Assembly (NCBI GenBank): GCA_913043275.1
Contig: CAJWLL010000003.1
Coordinates: 62,001 to 126,000, forward strand
Source: an uncultured Flavobacteriaceae bacterium
GTDB lineage: Bacteria; Bacteroidota; Bacteroidia; Flavobacteriales; Flavobacteriaceae
Direction: 5' to 3'
Length of the DNA stretch: 64,000 nt
Shown here one piece after another: positions 26,337 to 35,897 of the stretch. Both the position numbers and the translations under genes were made by a program. The notes beneath the pieces are model-generated. The model did no database searches. It was not told the DNA's origin and saw only the letters and a program-made list of their open reading frames with translations. The first letter of the stretch is position 1. Every line of letters starts with the position of its first letter.

Positions 26337-27530
26337 CTAGGAATTATGGTAGGCAGTCAAAGCTTTTTCTAAAATTTCAGCAGCACGTTGGAGTTTACTG
26401 CTCTCCAAAACAAAAGCTAATCGAACTTGATCTTTCCCTAGCTTGGGAGAGGAATAAAACCCTGCCGCAGGGGCCATCATAAGGGTTTGACCTTGATCCT
26501 CAAAATCGGTGAGCAGAAATTTGGAAAAGTCTTCGGCACTCTCCACAGGGAGTTTGGCGATACAATAGAAGGCCCCCATGGGATTGGAGACTTCCACACC
26601 CTGAATTTTTTCCAATGCAGCAACAGTGACACCTTTTCTTTTTTCGTATTCTTTTTTTACACCATCCAAGTAGGAGGAAGGTGCAGAAATAGCGGCCTCG
26701 CTTGCCATCAGTGCCAAGGCTGGAGGAGATAAACGAAGGTGCGCAAATTTTAGAGCAGTGGCAATCAGTGCCTTGTTTTTGGAAATCATACAGCCCACCC
26801 TTGCACCACAAAGGCTATAACGCTTGGAAACCGAATCGATCATAACAGCATATTGGCAGCCTTTTTCTGATTTTAATACAGAATAATGGGACTTTTCAGC
26901 GTATATAAATTCCCGATATACCTCGTCCACGATGATAAAAATATCGTTAGCTACAGCTAGATCAATCAGGGATTTGACCTCTGCCTCACTATAGAGATAA
27001 CCGGTTGGATTACTGGGGTTACAGATCAGTATGGCCCGGGTCTTGTCAGTAATTTTTTCTTTTAATACTTCTATGGTCGGCAATTCAAATTGGTTTTCAA
27101 AATGAGAAACCACAGGGATTACCTCAACACTGCAAGCGGCTGCAAATCCATTGTAATTGGCATAAAAAGGTTCAGGAATGATGATCTGATCCCCGGCATC
27201 ACAAATTACGTTGAGGGTAAAAGCCAAAGCTTCACTGGCCCCGGTGGTGGTGATGATGTCATCCGGTTGTATGGAAATACCGTGCTGTTGATAGTATTGG
27301 CAAAGTTGGTTGCGAAAGGATAAAGATCCCTGTGATGAACCGTAAGGGAGTAGTTTTAGGTCATGGTTACGCACAATTTCCATGGCTTCTGCGGGTGCCT
27401 CAATATCGGGTTGCCCAATGTTTAGATGCAAAACTTCTAGCCCACGAGATTTTGCTTCATCTGCGTAAACAACCAGTTTTCTGATGGGGGACGGAGGCAA
27501 TTCTTGCCCTTTTTTAGAAATTTTTGGCAT
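26337..27530 (-). CDS. PLP-dependent class I/II aminotransferase
   Basis: A 397-residue aminotransferase. LNIGQPDIEAP (36-46), NPSNPTG (171-177), Asp202 (VDEVYRE) and Lys236 (DSVSKRYSLCGARVG) form the PLP site. It belongs to the aspartate/aromatic superfamily; the SKRYSLCGARVG motif suggests the Bacteroidota group annotated as pyridoxal-phosphate-dependent aminotransferase of undefined substrate. This is the third such enzyme in the window. It sits upstream of murB; I infer no metabolic connection. Confidence 0.85.
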   Translation of the reverse strand: MPKISKKGQELPPSPIRKLVVYADEAKSRGLEVLHLNIGQPDIEAPAEAMEIVRNHDLKLLPYGSSQGSLSFRNQLCQYYQQHGISIQPDDIITTTGASEALAFTLNVICDAGDQIIIPEPFYANYNGFAAACSVEVIPVVSHFENQFELPTIEVLKEKITDKTRAILICNPSNPTGYLYSEAEVKSLIDLAVANDIFIIVDEVYREFIYAEKSHYSVLKSEKGCQYAVMIDSVSKRYSLCGARVGCMISKNKALIATALKFAHLRLSPPALALMASEAAISAPSSYLDGVKKEYEKRKGVTVAALEKIQGVEVSNPMGAFYCIAKLPVESAEDFSKFLLTDFEDQGQTLMMAPAAGFYSSPKLGKDQVRLAFVLESSKLQRAAEILEKALTAYHNS

Positions 27531-27591
27531 CTTTCGCTTTGTGAGTGCAAATATTCAAAAAAAAGCCATGATACTCAACTGAGGAGTAAAA

Positions 27592-27972
27592 TTAATTGGT
27601 TAATACGTTGCCCTTAATTTTCAATGCGACGATGGCGGCATTGGAAACATTAGTATTTACAGTGATTGTTTTTCTGAACACACCAACGCGATTGGTGTCA
27701 TAACTTACCGTAATTTCCCCTTTTTTTCCCGGTCCAATTGGTGCTTCGGGTTTTTTGGGTATGGTACAGCCACAACTTGATTTCACCTCTTGAATCTCCA
27801 AGGGCGCATCTCCGGTATTCTCGAATATAAAAGTTCGAACCCCATTACTGCCTTTGGTAATATCACCGTAATCAATGGTTTCCATATCAAAACTTATCAT
27901 GGGTCCTGAGGCTTGTGCACTCAATGCTATCGAAGTAAAAATCAGTAAAATAAAAAGGATTGCTTTTTTCAT
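27592..27972 (-). CDS. DUF1573 secreted protein
   Basis: A 126-residue secreted protein with a signal peptide (KKAILFILLIFTSIALSAQA). The rest is one DUF1573 (ASH/Ig-like) domain: ISFDMETIDYGDI, FIFENTGDAPLEI, SSCGCTIPKKPEAPIGPGKK and YDTNRVGVFRKTI. The CGCT cysteines are a hallmark of the family. Proteins of this type are abundant in Bacteroidota; their role is unknown. It is divergent from valS. Confidence 0.88.
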   Translation of the reverse strand: MKKAILFILLIFTSIALSAQASGPMISFDMETIDYGDITKGSNGVRTFIFENTGDAPLEIQEVKSSCGCTIPKKPEAPIGPGKKGEITVSYDTNRVGVFRKTITVNTNVSNAAIVALKIKGNVLTN

Positions 27973-28055
27973 TGTTATGAATACTATTCCATAAATTTAC
28001 AACTTTAAAAAGAAAACCAAAATGCAAGGGGTTTTTATAATCCCAAAAGGGTGCT

Positions 28056-28063
28056 TACTTTTG
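28056..28063 (+). promoter_or_regulatory. -7 box upstream of valS
   Basis: TACTTTTG matches TAnnTTTG and ends 29 nt before the valS ATG at 28093. It lies downstream of the alternative start at 28051, which helps to rule that start out. Confidence 0.4.
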
Positions 28064-28092
28064 TCAAGTATTTTAAAGGCTTACTAAGACTA

Positions 28093-30714
28093 ATGCAGAT
28101 TCCATCTAAGTTTGTTTCCCAAAACGTTGAAGATAAATGGTATTCCTATTGGATGGAGAAAGATTTTTTTTCTTCAACTCCCGATGATAGAGACCCCTAC
28201 ACAATAGTTATACCCCCTCCCAATGTAACGGGAGTTCTTCACATGGGGCATATGTTGAACAATACGCTACAAGACGTCATCATCCGCCGTGCTAGAATGA
28301 GAGGTTATAATGCTTGTTGGGTCCCTGGAACCGACCATGCATCTATTGCAACAGAGGCCAAGGTAGTCGCCAGACTCAAAGAACAAGGTATCGAAAAATC
28401 CACACTCAGTCGTGAAGATTTTTTAGAATACGCATGGGCTTGGACGCATGAATACGGAGGGGTGATCCTCGAGCAACTCAAAAAACTAGGCTGCTCTTGC
28501 GACTGGAGCCGTACCAAATTTACATTAGACGAGGACATGTCGGCCTCGGTCATTGATACTTTTGTCCGGCTTTACAACAAAGGCCTGATCTACAGGGGCT
28601 ATCGAATGGTAAATTGGGATCCCGAAGCAAAAACCACCCTTTCCGATGAGGAGGTGATTTACGAAGAGCGTGATGGCCAACTCTGCCATATCGCCTATCA
28701 GGTCGTAGACAGTGACCAAAAAGTAATCATCGCAACTACACGACCCGAAACCCTTTTGGGTGACACCGCCGTTTGTATTCACCCCCAAGATGAAAGATAC
28801 ACCAAACTCAAAGGGAAACAATTGATCGTTCCCATCGCCAACAGAAAAATTCCTATCATTGAAGATGAATATGTGGATATGGAATTTGGTACCGGTTGCC
28901 TAAAAGTAACCCCCGCCCATGACATCAATGACAAAGCCCTGGGCGAAAAACACCAATTGGAAGTCATTGATATTTTTAATGCCGACGCCACCCTGAACCA
29001 TTTCGGTTTGGAATTTGAAGGTATGGATCGTTTTGTGGCGCGAAAAAAAATAGTCCGCGCCTTAGAGGCCTCTGGTCAACTGGTCAAAAAGGAAAATTAC
29101 CGCCATAAGGTGGGGACTTCAGAACGCACCAAAGCCGTTATCGAACCTCGACTTTCGGATCAGTGGTTCCTCAAAATGGAGGGCTTAGCGCAACCTGCAA
29201 TTGCCTCAGTGCTGGAAAGCAAAGAAGTTAAGTTGGTACCCGAAAAATTTAAAAATTCCTACCGCCATTGGATGAAAAACATCCGCGACTGGAATATTTC
29301 CAGACAGTTGTGGTGGGGACAACAAATTCCTGCCTACTACTTCGGAAAGGACAATGCCCAATTTGTAGTTGCCAAAGATAATGCCACAGCCCTACAGTTG
29401 GCCAAAGTTGCCTCGGGCGATGACAGCCTAAAAGCCTCTGATTTACGTCAAGACCAAGACGTTTTAGACACTTGGTTCTCCTCATGGCTATGGCCCATAT
29501 CCGTTTTTAACGGGGTATTGGAACCCGACAATCCCGAAATCAATTATTACTATCCCACTCAGGATTTGGTTACCGGCCCGGATATTTTGTTTTTTTGGGT
29601 TGCCCGGATGATCATGTCTGGTTATGAATTACGTGAAGAAAAACCCTTTTCAAATGTCTATCTGACGGGATTGGTCAGAGACAAACAGGGTAGAAAAATG
29701 TCCAAACAATTTGGCAACTCTCCCAATGCACTGGCCTTAATAGAAGAGTTTGGCGCAGATGCCGTTAGGGTAGGGCTTATGCTGAGCTCTGCTGCCGGAA
29801 ATGACCTGTTGTTTGACGAAAGCCTCTGCCAGCAAGGCAAAAATTTTGCCAATAAAATATGGAACGCCTATCGTTTGATAGAGGGATGGGAGGTCAATCC
29901 AACCGGCGAAATGCCTGCATTAAACAAGGCAGCCATTCAATGGTATGAAAATCTCTTCCACCAAACCCTCAGACTGATAGATGATCATTACAGTAAATAC
30001 AGGTTATCTGATGCTTTGATGAGCCTCTATAAACTCATTTGGGATGATTTTTGCTCGTGGTTTTTAGAAATGGTGAAACCCAACTATGGAGACCCCATAG
30101 ACAATAGTACCCTCGCAGCGGTAAAAACTTTGTTTGAAAATAACCTCCGACTACTGCATCCTTTTATGCCTTTTATCACCGAAGAACTATGGCACTACAT
30201 CGATAACCGAGATAACCAAAAGGCACTCGTGGTTTCTGATTGGCCCAAAGCCCAACCCACAGATCAACAATGCATTAATGATTTTGAAATGGTCAAACAA
30301 ATAGTGGGAGGCATCAGAAACTTTAGAAAAGAAAAAAATATCGGATTTAAAGAACAATTGATCTTGATTTCCGAGACCCAAATCCCACACCCCGAGGTCA
30401 TACAAAAACTAGCACAGCTCGAATCTATCGAACACAGTTTTAAAGATGAAAACCAAGCTCTAGGCTCTTTTAGGGTCGGACAATCCGAGTTTTTTATTCC
30501 CGTAAACCAAGCCGTTGATCCAGAGGAGGAACGCAAAAAATTGAAACAAGAATTGGAATACGCCAAAGGATTTCTAAAATCGGTTAAAAAAAAATTATCC
30601 AATGAACGCTTTGTTGCCAACGCCCCCGAAAAGGTCATCGAATTTGAACGTAAAAAAGCCGCTGACACCCAGAAAAAAATTTCCCTATTGGAAAAAAGTT
30701 TAAGCCAACTTTAG
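28093..30714 (+). CDS. valS: Valyl-tRNA synthetase
   Basis: An 873-residue class Ia synthetase that charges tRNA-Val. The HIGH motif is HMGH (50-53) after PPPNVTGVL, and KMSKQ (535-539) is the KMSKS variant. The editing domain lies about 180-330 (TTRPETLLGDTAV), and the C-terminal arm (last 60 residues, EEERKKLKQELEYAK) is the usual coiled coil. An earlier in-frame start at 28051 exists but MQIPSKFVSQNVEDKWYSYW is the conserved N-terminus. The stop overlaps the convergent psd stop by 4 nt (TTAG). Confidence 0.96.
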   Translation: MQIPSKFVSQNVEDKWYSYWMEKDFFSSTPDDRDPYTIVIPPPNVTGVLHMGHMLNNTLQDVIIRRARMRGYNACWVPGTDHASIATEAKVVARLKEQGIEKSTLSREDFLEYAWAWTHEYGGVILEQLKKLGCSCDWSRTKFTLDEDMSASVIDTFVRLYNKGLIYRGYRMVNWDPEAKTTLSDEEVIYEERDGQLCHIAYQVVDSDQKVIIATTRPETLLGDTAVCIHPQDERYTKLKGKQLIVPIANRKIPIIEDEYVDMEFGTGCLKVTPAHDINDKALGEKHQLEVIDIFNADATLNHFGLEFEGMDRFVARKKIVRALEASGQLVKKENYRHKVGTSERTKAVIEPRLSDQWFLKMEGLAQPAIASVLESKEVKLVPEKFKNSYRHWMKNIRDWNISRQLWWGQQIPAYYFGKDNAQFVVAKDNATALQLAKVASGDDSLKASDLRQDQDVLDTWFSSWLWPISVFNGVLEPDNPEINYYYPTQDLVTGPDILFFWVARMIMSGYELREEKPFSNVYLTGLVRDKQGRKMSKQFGNSPNALALIEEFGADAVRVGLMLSSAAGNDLLFDESLCQQGKNFANKIWNAYRLIEGWEVNPTGEMPALNKAAIQWYENLFHQTLRLIDDHYSKYRLSDALMSLYKLIWDDFCSWFLEMVKPNYGDPIDNSTLAAVKTLFENNLRLLHPFMPFITEELWHYIDNRDNQKALVVSDWPKAQPTDQQCINDFEMVKQIVGGIRNFRKEKNIGFKEQLILISETQIPHPEVIQKLAQLESIEHSFKDENQALGSFRVGQSEFFIPVNQAVDPEEERKKLKQELEYAKGFLKSVKKKLSNERFVANAPEKVIEFERKKAADTQKKISLLEKSLSQL

Positions 30715-31361
30715 AATTCGGCGATACAGTCTACCCCGCCTTTTAAAACCTGATCTTTTTTAACATTGAGCTTGGCACCTATGGGTAAAAACAAATCTAC
30801 CCGAGAACCAAATTTTATAAATCCCGCATCCGAACCTTGTACCGCTTCATCTCCCACTTTAGCATAGTTAACGATGCGGCGGGCCAAAGCTCCAGCAATT
30901 TGACGATAAAGAATTTGTCCTACGGTTTTGTTTTCAACCACTACGGTGGTTCTTTCATTTAATTCGGAGGATTTGGGATGCCAGGCCACCATGTATTTCC
31001 CCGGATGGTATTTGCTAAAAATAACCGAACCACTTATAGCATAGCGGGTGACATGAACATTGATGGGGGACATAAAAATGGACACCTGTAAACGCTTATC
31101 TTTAAAAAATTCTTTTTCAAAAACTTCTTCTATGATCACCACTTTTCCATCTACAGGAGAGATGATGTGTTTTTCGTTTGGTGTGGTATTTCTTTTTGGA
31201 TTTCTAAAAAACTGAAGCACCAATATCAAAAAAACTACAAAGAGAAATTGCACTGCTTTTTGCGTCCAAAAATGATCAATCTGATACTCGGCCAATAAGG
31301 CCAATGCTACGCAAAGCAAAAAAGTGTTGATGATAATTTTAAAACCTTCTTTATGAAACAT
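30711..31361 (-). CDS. psd: Phosphatidylserine decarboxylase proenzyme
   Basis: A 216-residue short-type PSD that makes phosphatidylethanolamine. The self-cleavage site is FIKFGSRVD with Gly185-Ser186, where serine becomes the pyruvoyl group. Asp71 (SPVDGKVV) and His103 (NVHVTRY) are the other conserved catalytic residues. Two hydrophobic segments (8-24 and 38-52) anchor the N-terminus. It overlaps cdsA by 11 nt; CdsA supplies CDP-diacylglycerol for the same pathway. Confidence 0.95.
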   Translation of the reverse strand: MFHKEGFKIIINTFLLCVALALLAEYQIDHFWTQKAVQFLFVVFLILVLQFFRNPKRNTTPNEKHIISPVDGKVVIIEEVFEKEFFKDKRLQVSIFMSPINVHVTRYAISGSVIFSKYHPGKYMVAWHPKSSELNERTTVVVENKTVGQILYRQIAGALARRIVNYAKVGDEAVQGSDAGFIKFGSRVDLFLPIGAKLNVKKDQVLKGGVDCIAEF

Positions 31362-32154
31362 ATTCTTTAAAATTGAGTAGTAAGTAGAACCAAGGCCCTA
31401 CAAAAATAGCACTGTCCATACGATCGAAAAACCCTCCGTGTCCAGGAATCAAAGATCCGCTGTCTTTGACATTTGCGAAACGTTTGAAATGGGATTGGAT
31501 CAGATCACCAAAGGTAGCCAAAACACTTGTGATCAAAGCAAAAATGATATAAAGTACTATTGATCGTTCAGGATAGAAATTTTGAAAAATAAAGGCAGCC
31601 ATCAAAGTGAAAACTAACCCTCCAATAAAACCTTCCCAAGTTTTTTTTGGCGACACACGAGAGAAAAGCAGATTTTTACCCATTTGCTTTCCCGTCAGAT
31701 AAGCAAATGAATTGTTACTCCAAATCAATACAAAAAATAACAAAACGTTTTTGGATTGAAAATGATCTGCATTACCTCCCAGCGCAATGATGAAAAAACA
31801 TCCCATGCCTAAATAAAACAAGCTAAGTATAGTTTTGGACAAATACCCCAACTTTATCTCTCTGTTACTAATAAGCCAATAGATCAGGAAAAGATGAGCC
31901 ATAAAAACACTCAGCAGTGGATAGAGCAATTCGGGACTATCGATTTTTGATTGGTAGAAATTATAGACCAATAGTATAAAAAGTGCTATAGGCATGTAAC
32001 TTTTATGGCCAACCAAACGCTGAAATTCAATCATTGCCAGACCAGAAAATATCAGAATAACTATTGTATAATGAAGCCTATCATAGAAAACAGACCCAAT
32101 AATCAAGGCCACATAAAATAGTCCTGAAATTCCTCGGATGTATAGCTCCCTCAT
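31351..32154 (-). CDS. cdsA: Phosphatidate cytidylyltransferase
   Basis: A 267-residue membrane protein with about eight hydrophobic segments, making CDP-diacylglycerol from CTP and phosphatidic acid. The signature lies at the C-terminal end: SHFKRFANVKDSGSLIPGHG followed by GFFDRMDS. KKTWEGFIGG is also conserved. It is part of the rsfS-ftsH-LUD-cdsA-psd series on the minus strand, with only 4 nt to the LUD gene. Confidence 0.95.
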   Translation of the reverse strand: MRELYIRGISGLFYVALIIGSVFYDRLHYTIVILIFSGLAMIEFQRLVGHKSYMPIALFILLVYNFYQSKIDSPELLYPLLSVFMAHLFLIYWLISNREIKLGYLSKTILSLFYLGMGCFFIIALGGNADHFQSKNVLLFFVLIWSNNSFAYLTGKQMGKNLLFSRVSPKKTWEGFIGGLVFTLMAAFIFQNFYPERSIVLYIIFALITSVLATFGDLIQSHFKRFANVKDSGSLIPGHGGFFDRMDSAIFVGPWFYLLLNFKEYVS

Positions 32155-32158
32155 TATT

Positions 32159-32755
32159 TTAATGCTCTTGAAGAATTAAATATAGGTTTTTTGCACTATT
32201 TCCATAAGATAAAAAATCATTTTCATCTTTGGAGTTTTTAACATTTAATGTAGTGATGTTAGTGGGTAGTTGATCGGTATATTTGTTTTTGAGTTTACTC
32301 ATCCCTTCACTAACATCGTTTACAAAGTTGTCTAAGCCAGAATAAACAATGAAAAAATCTGGCATTGCCTCGAGCTTACAATTTTTTATTTGGTGACTAC
32401 AAATGAGTACCGTGCCTTTGTTGGCTATTAGATATTCACAACCGATGAGAAGGACTTTAAAGTTTCGGAGGCTAAAAAAATGATCGGGAGCGGGATCTAG
32501 GGTGAATCTTTTGATGAGTTTTGGGTCAAAACAGAGGACGTCTTGAGTTTTCCAATCATTTTCCTCCATGATAAGTTTAAAAAAATCATCGGTGGATTTT
32601 ATATCCTCACTGAAGATAAATTTCCCTCCTTTTTGGGTGAATTTTTCAGCGAAAATTATTTCAATTTCATCTTTCTTTTCAGGAAGATAAGGACTGGTGG
32701 CCTCTGGTTCTTTGCTGTTTTTTTTACTACCAAATAGTTTTCTCCAGAACCCCAC
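32159..32755 (-). CDS. LUD-domain (LutC-like) protein
   Basis: A 198-residue protein. After a charged N-terminus (MGFWRKLFGSKKNSKE) the sequence fits an LUD domain: FAEKFTQKGGKF near 35, LIGCEYLIANKGTVLICS near 105 and a final strand region. LUD proteins include LutC of lactate oxidation, but a stand-alone form between ftsH and cdsA is common in flavobacteria and its role is not known. The assignment is by pattern and context. Confidence 0.72.
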   Translation of the reverse strand: MGFWRKLFGSKKNSKEPEATSPYLPEKKDEIEIIFAEKFTQKGGKFIFSEDIKSTDDFFKLIMEENDWKTQDVLCFDPKLIKRFTLDPAPDHFFSLRNFKVLLIGCEYLIANKGTVLICSHQIKNCKLEAMPDFFIVYSGLDNFVNDVSEGMSKLKNKYTDQLPTNITTLNVKNSKDENDFLSYGNSAKNLYLILQEH

Positions 32756-32761
32756 AATTGA

Positions 32762-34729
32762 TCAGTTGATAGCTACCGGGATTCTATCTTTACCGTCTTC
32801 TTTTTTATCGGATTTTACTACAAGATAGGGCTGCTCCCCAAGAATGTTAAAAAGGTCATCTTTAAAAATCACCTCTTTTTCCAACAACCTTTCAGCGAGT
32901 TGCTTGAGCTTAATTTTATTTTTTTTCAATAGATCACAAGCCCTTTTATACTGCATTTCGATAATATCAGAAATTTCCTTGTCAATGACCTGAGCTGTTT
33001 TTTCAGAATAAGGTTTTGTAAAACTATTCTCCATCTGACCAGTTGAATCGTGATAGGTGATATTACCCAAGGTGTCATTTAGTCCATAAACTGAAACCAT
33101 AGCTCGGGCTTGTTGGGTTACTTTTTCTAGGTCGCTAAGTGCGCCGGTAGAGATTTTGTTAAACATGATTTTTTCAGCTGCTCTACCTCCCAATGCTGCA
33201 CACATTTCATCTAGCATTTGTTCAGTCCTAACTATCATTCGCTCTTCGGGCAGGTACCATGCAGCACCAAGGGATTGACCCCGCGGGACTATAGTTACTT
33301 TTACCAAAGGAGCTGCATGCTCTAACAACCAACTAACGGTAGCGTGCCCCGCCTCATGGAATGCAATAGTTTTCTTTTCTTCTGGAGTAACAATTTTATT
33401 TTTCTTTTCTAGACCTCCTACAATTCGATCTACAGCATCCAGAAAATCTTGTTTGCCTACAGATTTTTTATTTTTTCTCGCTGCAATCAGAGCAGCTTCG
33501 TTACAAACATTGGCAATATCAGCCCCAGAAAAACCGGGTGTTTGTTTGGATAAAAACTCCACGTCCAAACTTTTAACGGTTTTCAGGGGTTTGAGGTGAA
33601 CCTTAAATATTTCTCGCCTTTCATTCAGGTCAGGTAGGTCTACATAGATCTGCCTGTCGAATCGACCGGCACGCATAAGCGCCTTGTCTAAGACATCAGC
33701 ACGGTTGGTTGCTGCTAACACAATAACATTGGTATTGGTGCCAAAACCATCCATTTCTGTAAGCAATTGGTTCAATGTATTTTCTCGCTCATCATTCGAT
33801 CCGGTAAAATTATTTTTTCCCCGCGCACGTCCAATTGCATCGATTTCATCAATAAAAATAATTGAAGGGGATTTGTCTTTAGCCTGTTTGAATAAATCTC
33901 TAACCCTAGAGGCACCAACTCCCACAAACATTTCAACAAAATCTGAACCGGACAGGGAGAAAAAAGGAACCTTAGCTTCGCCTGCAACAGCCTTGGCCAA
34001 TAGCGTTTTACCGGTCCCCGGAGAACCTATCAGCAAGGCCCCTTTTGGGATTTTTCCACCCAATATGGTGTATTTTTTAGGGTTTTTAAGGAAATCGACA
34101 ATTTCCTGAATTTCTTCTTTGGCACCTTCTAGACCGGCAACATCTTTGAAAGTAGTTTTGACTTCGGTGTTTTGGTCAAAAAGTTTTGCTTTAGATTTTC
34201 CGATATTGAAAATTTGGCCACCTGCCCCCGCTGATCCTCCACCGGACATCCTTCTCATCAGGAAAATCCAAACACCTATGATGATGATGATAGGAAGAAA
34301 ACCGAGAATGACATCCATCCATCGATTTTCAATAGTCATAAATTCATAGCGAAATTGTACCCCGTTGTTTTCGGCTTGCTCTAGTTTTCGCTGGAAAAGC
34401 TCCAAGTTTCCAACTTCAAACTCATAATGGGGACCACTGGTATTTTCTTGACCTAGAATATTTTTGGATTTTGCACTCTTGTGAACACTTTTCTCAAAAC
34501 CATAACTGTTTAAAGTAACTTTTGCTAGTTTTTGATTAATGACAATAATTTCTTCTACATCTCCCTCATTGAGGAAACGTTCAAAATCTGAAATATTCGT
34601 TTTGCTGATTGATTGCCAGTTTCCATTTCCCCCAAACATACTCATTCCAATTAGTATGGTTATGATAACAGCGTAAACCCAATAGGTATTGAACTTTAGT
34701 TTATTATTATTTCCTTCTTTCATAGTCAA
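32762..34729 (-). CDS. ftsH: ATP-dependent zinc metalloprotease FtsH
   Basis: A 655-residue membrane-anchored AAA+ protease for quality control of membrane proteins. Two membrane segments (16-32 and 139-158) flank a periplasmic domain. Walker A GSPGTGKT (235-242), Walker B IFIDEID (291-297), the second region of homology with RAGRFDRQ (353-360) and the zinc site HEAGH (458-462) are all present. A Gly-rich linker follows the second membrane segment. The upstream rsfS stop abuts the start, so they are translated in tandem. Confidence 0.97.
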   Translation of the reverse strand: MTMKEGNNNKLKFNTYWVYAVIITILIGMSMFGGNGNWQSISKTNISDFERFLNEGDVEEIIVINQKLAKVTLNSYGFEKSVHKSAKSKNILGQENTSGPHYEFEVGNLELFQRKLEQAENNGVQFRYEFMTIENRWMDVILGFLPIIIIIGVWIFLMRRMSGGGSAGAGGQIFNIGKSKAKLFDQNTEVKTTFKDVAGLEGAKEEIQEIVDFLKNPKKYTILGGKIPKGALLIGSPGTGKTLLAKAVAGEAKVPFFSLSGSDFVEMFVGVGASRVRDLFKQAKDKSPSIIFIDEIDAIGRARGKNNFTGSNDERENTLNQLLTEMDGFGTNTNVIVLAATNRADVLDKALMRAGRFDRQIYVDLPDLNERREIFKVHLKPLKTVKSLDVEFLSKQTPGFSGADIANVCNEAALIAARKNKKSVGKQDFLDAVDRIVGGLEKKNKIVTPEEKKTIAFHEAGHATVSWLLEHAAPLVKVTIVPRGQSLGAAWYLPEERMIVRTEQMLDEMCAALGGRAAEKIMFNKISTGALSDLEKVTQQARAMVSVYGLNDTLGNITYHDSTGQMENSFTKPYSEKTAQVIDKEISDIIEMQYKRACDLLKKNKIKLKQLAERLLEKEVIFKDDLFNILGEQPYLVVKSDKKEDGKDRIPVAIN

Positions 34730-35101
34730 TTAATAATTCGATGGAATTTTAGTCGTTTTAGCATCTCCCCAGAGTCCTTCAATATTGTAGTATTCTCTGA
34801 TTTTTCTTTGAAAAACATGAACTACTATGTTAACATAGTCAATCAAAACCCACTCAGCGTTATCATTTCCTTCTGTGTGAAAGGGTTTTTCTTTTAGTTC
34901 TTTGCTCACAGTTTTTTGAATAGCACTGACAATTGCGTTGACATGAGTATTAGAACTTCCTGTACAAACAACGAAATGACTGCAAACAGTGTTTTCAAGA
35001 TTTCTGAGATCCAAAAGACTTACGTCTAATCCTTTAACATTGTCTATGCCCAAAATAATATTTGAAATTAGAGCATCTTCAGTGGATTTCGCTTTTGACA
35101 T
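34730..35101 (-). CDS. rsfS: Ribosome silencing factor
   Basis: A 123-residue RsfS/Iojap protein that binds L14 (uL14) and blocks 50S-30S joining under starvation. VVCTGSSNTHVNAIV, EGNDNAEWVLIDYVNIVVHVF and REYYNIEGLWGDA are the diagnostic motifs. It is directly before ftsH on the minus strand and is divergent from birA. Confidence 0.95.
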   Translation of the reverse strand: MSKAKSTEDALISNIILGIDNVKGLDVSLLDLRNLENTVCSHFVVCTGSSNTHVNAIVSAIQKTVSKELKEKPFHTEGNDNAEWVLIDYVNIVVHVFQRKIREYYNIEGLWGDAKTTKIPSNY

Positions 35102-35121
35102 TAAAAAATTCTAGTTTTACA

Positions 35122-35129
35122 CAAATTTA
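35122..35129 (-). promoter_or_regulatory. -7 box for the rsfS-ftsH operon
   Basis: On the minus strand this reads TAAATTTG, 20 nt before the rsfS ATG. The -33 TTG is missing, so the call rests on the -7 match and the position. Confidence 0.4.
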
Positions 35130-35159
35130 TTACTTTTTAAATTCATAGCGTTCTAAACC

Positions 35160-35897
35160 ATGTGCAATTTCAATTTAATCAAACTTGATGCCACAGCCTC
35201 TTCAAACGACTGGTTAAAGGATAGGTTTTTGTCAGGAGATTGCTTAGATGGTGATGTAGTATGGGTTAGAAATCAAACCAAAGGAAGAGGACAAAGGAAT
35301 AAGCTTTGGCAAACAGAACCCATGAAAAACCTTACTTTCAGCCTTTTTAAGCTTTTTCCTCAGCTGAAAGTAAAAAACTCTTTTTTGATTAATTGCGCTG
35401 TCACCTTATCGGTAGTAGAGGCATTGAATCAATTTACAGAGATTGATTTAAAAATAAAATGGCCCAACGACATTTTGTCAGGCAAGAATAAAATAGGCGG
35501 GGTTTTGATTGAAAATATGATCAAAGGGGACTATATTAATGCTTCTATAATAGGGATTGGTGTAAATATTAATCAAGGGCGTTTTGAAGGTCTTCCCAAT
35601 GCTAGTTCTCTTTTTATGAAAACAGGGTGCAAGAAAGAAATCGGTGATGTCCTCAAAAAGGTTTTAAAATTTCTAGAGCTCTATTTCAATAAGCTTTCCA
35701 ATTACGATACTTCAGGATTGAAGGCACAATATGAGACTTTAATATTTCAAAAAGGAAAGTCCTCAACCTTTAGAGACAATAAAGAAATATTTCAAGGGAT
35801 TATAAAAGGTGTTACAAATAGTGGATTGTTAATGATTCAAAGAAACTCTGGGAAGGTTTTCAACTATCCTCATGGGACCATTGAAATGATTTTTTAA
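35160..35897 (+). CDS. birA: Biotin--[acetyl-CoA carboxylase] ligase
   Basis: A 245-residue biotin protein ligase without the N-terminal helix-turn-helix, so it is an enzyme and not a repressor. The biotinyl-AMP loop GRGQRNKLWQ and the KWPNDI motif with IGGVLIEN and IGIGVNIN are clear. It is divergent from rsfS and convergent with pyrE with a 4-nt overlap (TTAA). Confidence 0.94.
   Translation: MCNFNLIKLDATASSNDWLKDRFLSGDCLDGDVVWVRNQTKGRGQRNKLWQTEPMKNLTFSLFKLFPQLKVKNSFLINCAVTLSVVEALNQFTEIDLKIKWPNDILSGKNKIGGVLIENMIKGDYINASIIGIGVNINQGRFEGLPNASSLFMKTGCKKEIGDVLKKVLKFLELYFNKLSNYDTSGLKAQYETLIFQKGKSSTFRDNKEIFQGIIKGVTNSGLLMIQRNSGKVFNYPHGTIEMIF

Noticed and set aside
28051-28092. Upstream start of valS
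   Set aside because: It adds 14 residues not seen in the family, and a TAnnTTTG box (28056-28063) lies inside it.
30264-30668. 134-codon frame opposite valS
   Set aside because: Antisense shadow of the ValS C-terminal region; no recognisable protein features.
33684-34109. 141-codon frame opposite ftsH
   Set aside because: It lies wholly antisense to the AAA+ core of ftsH and its composition follows from the other strand.
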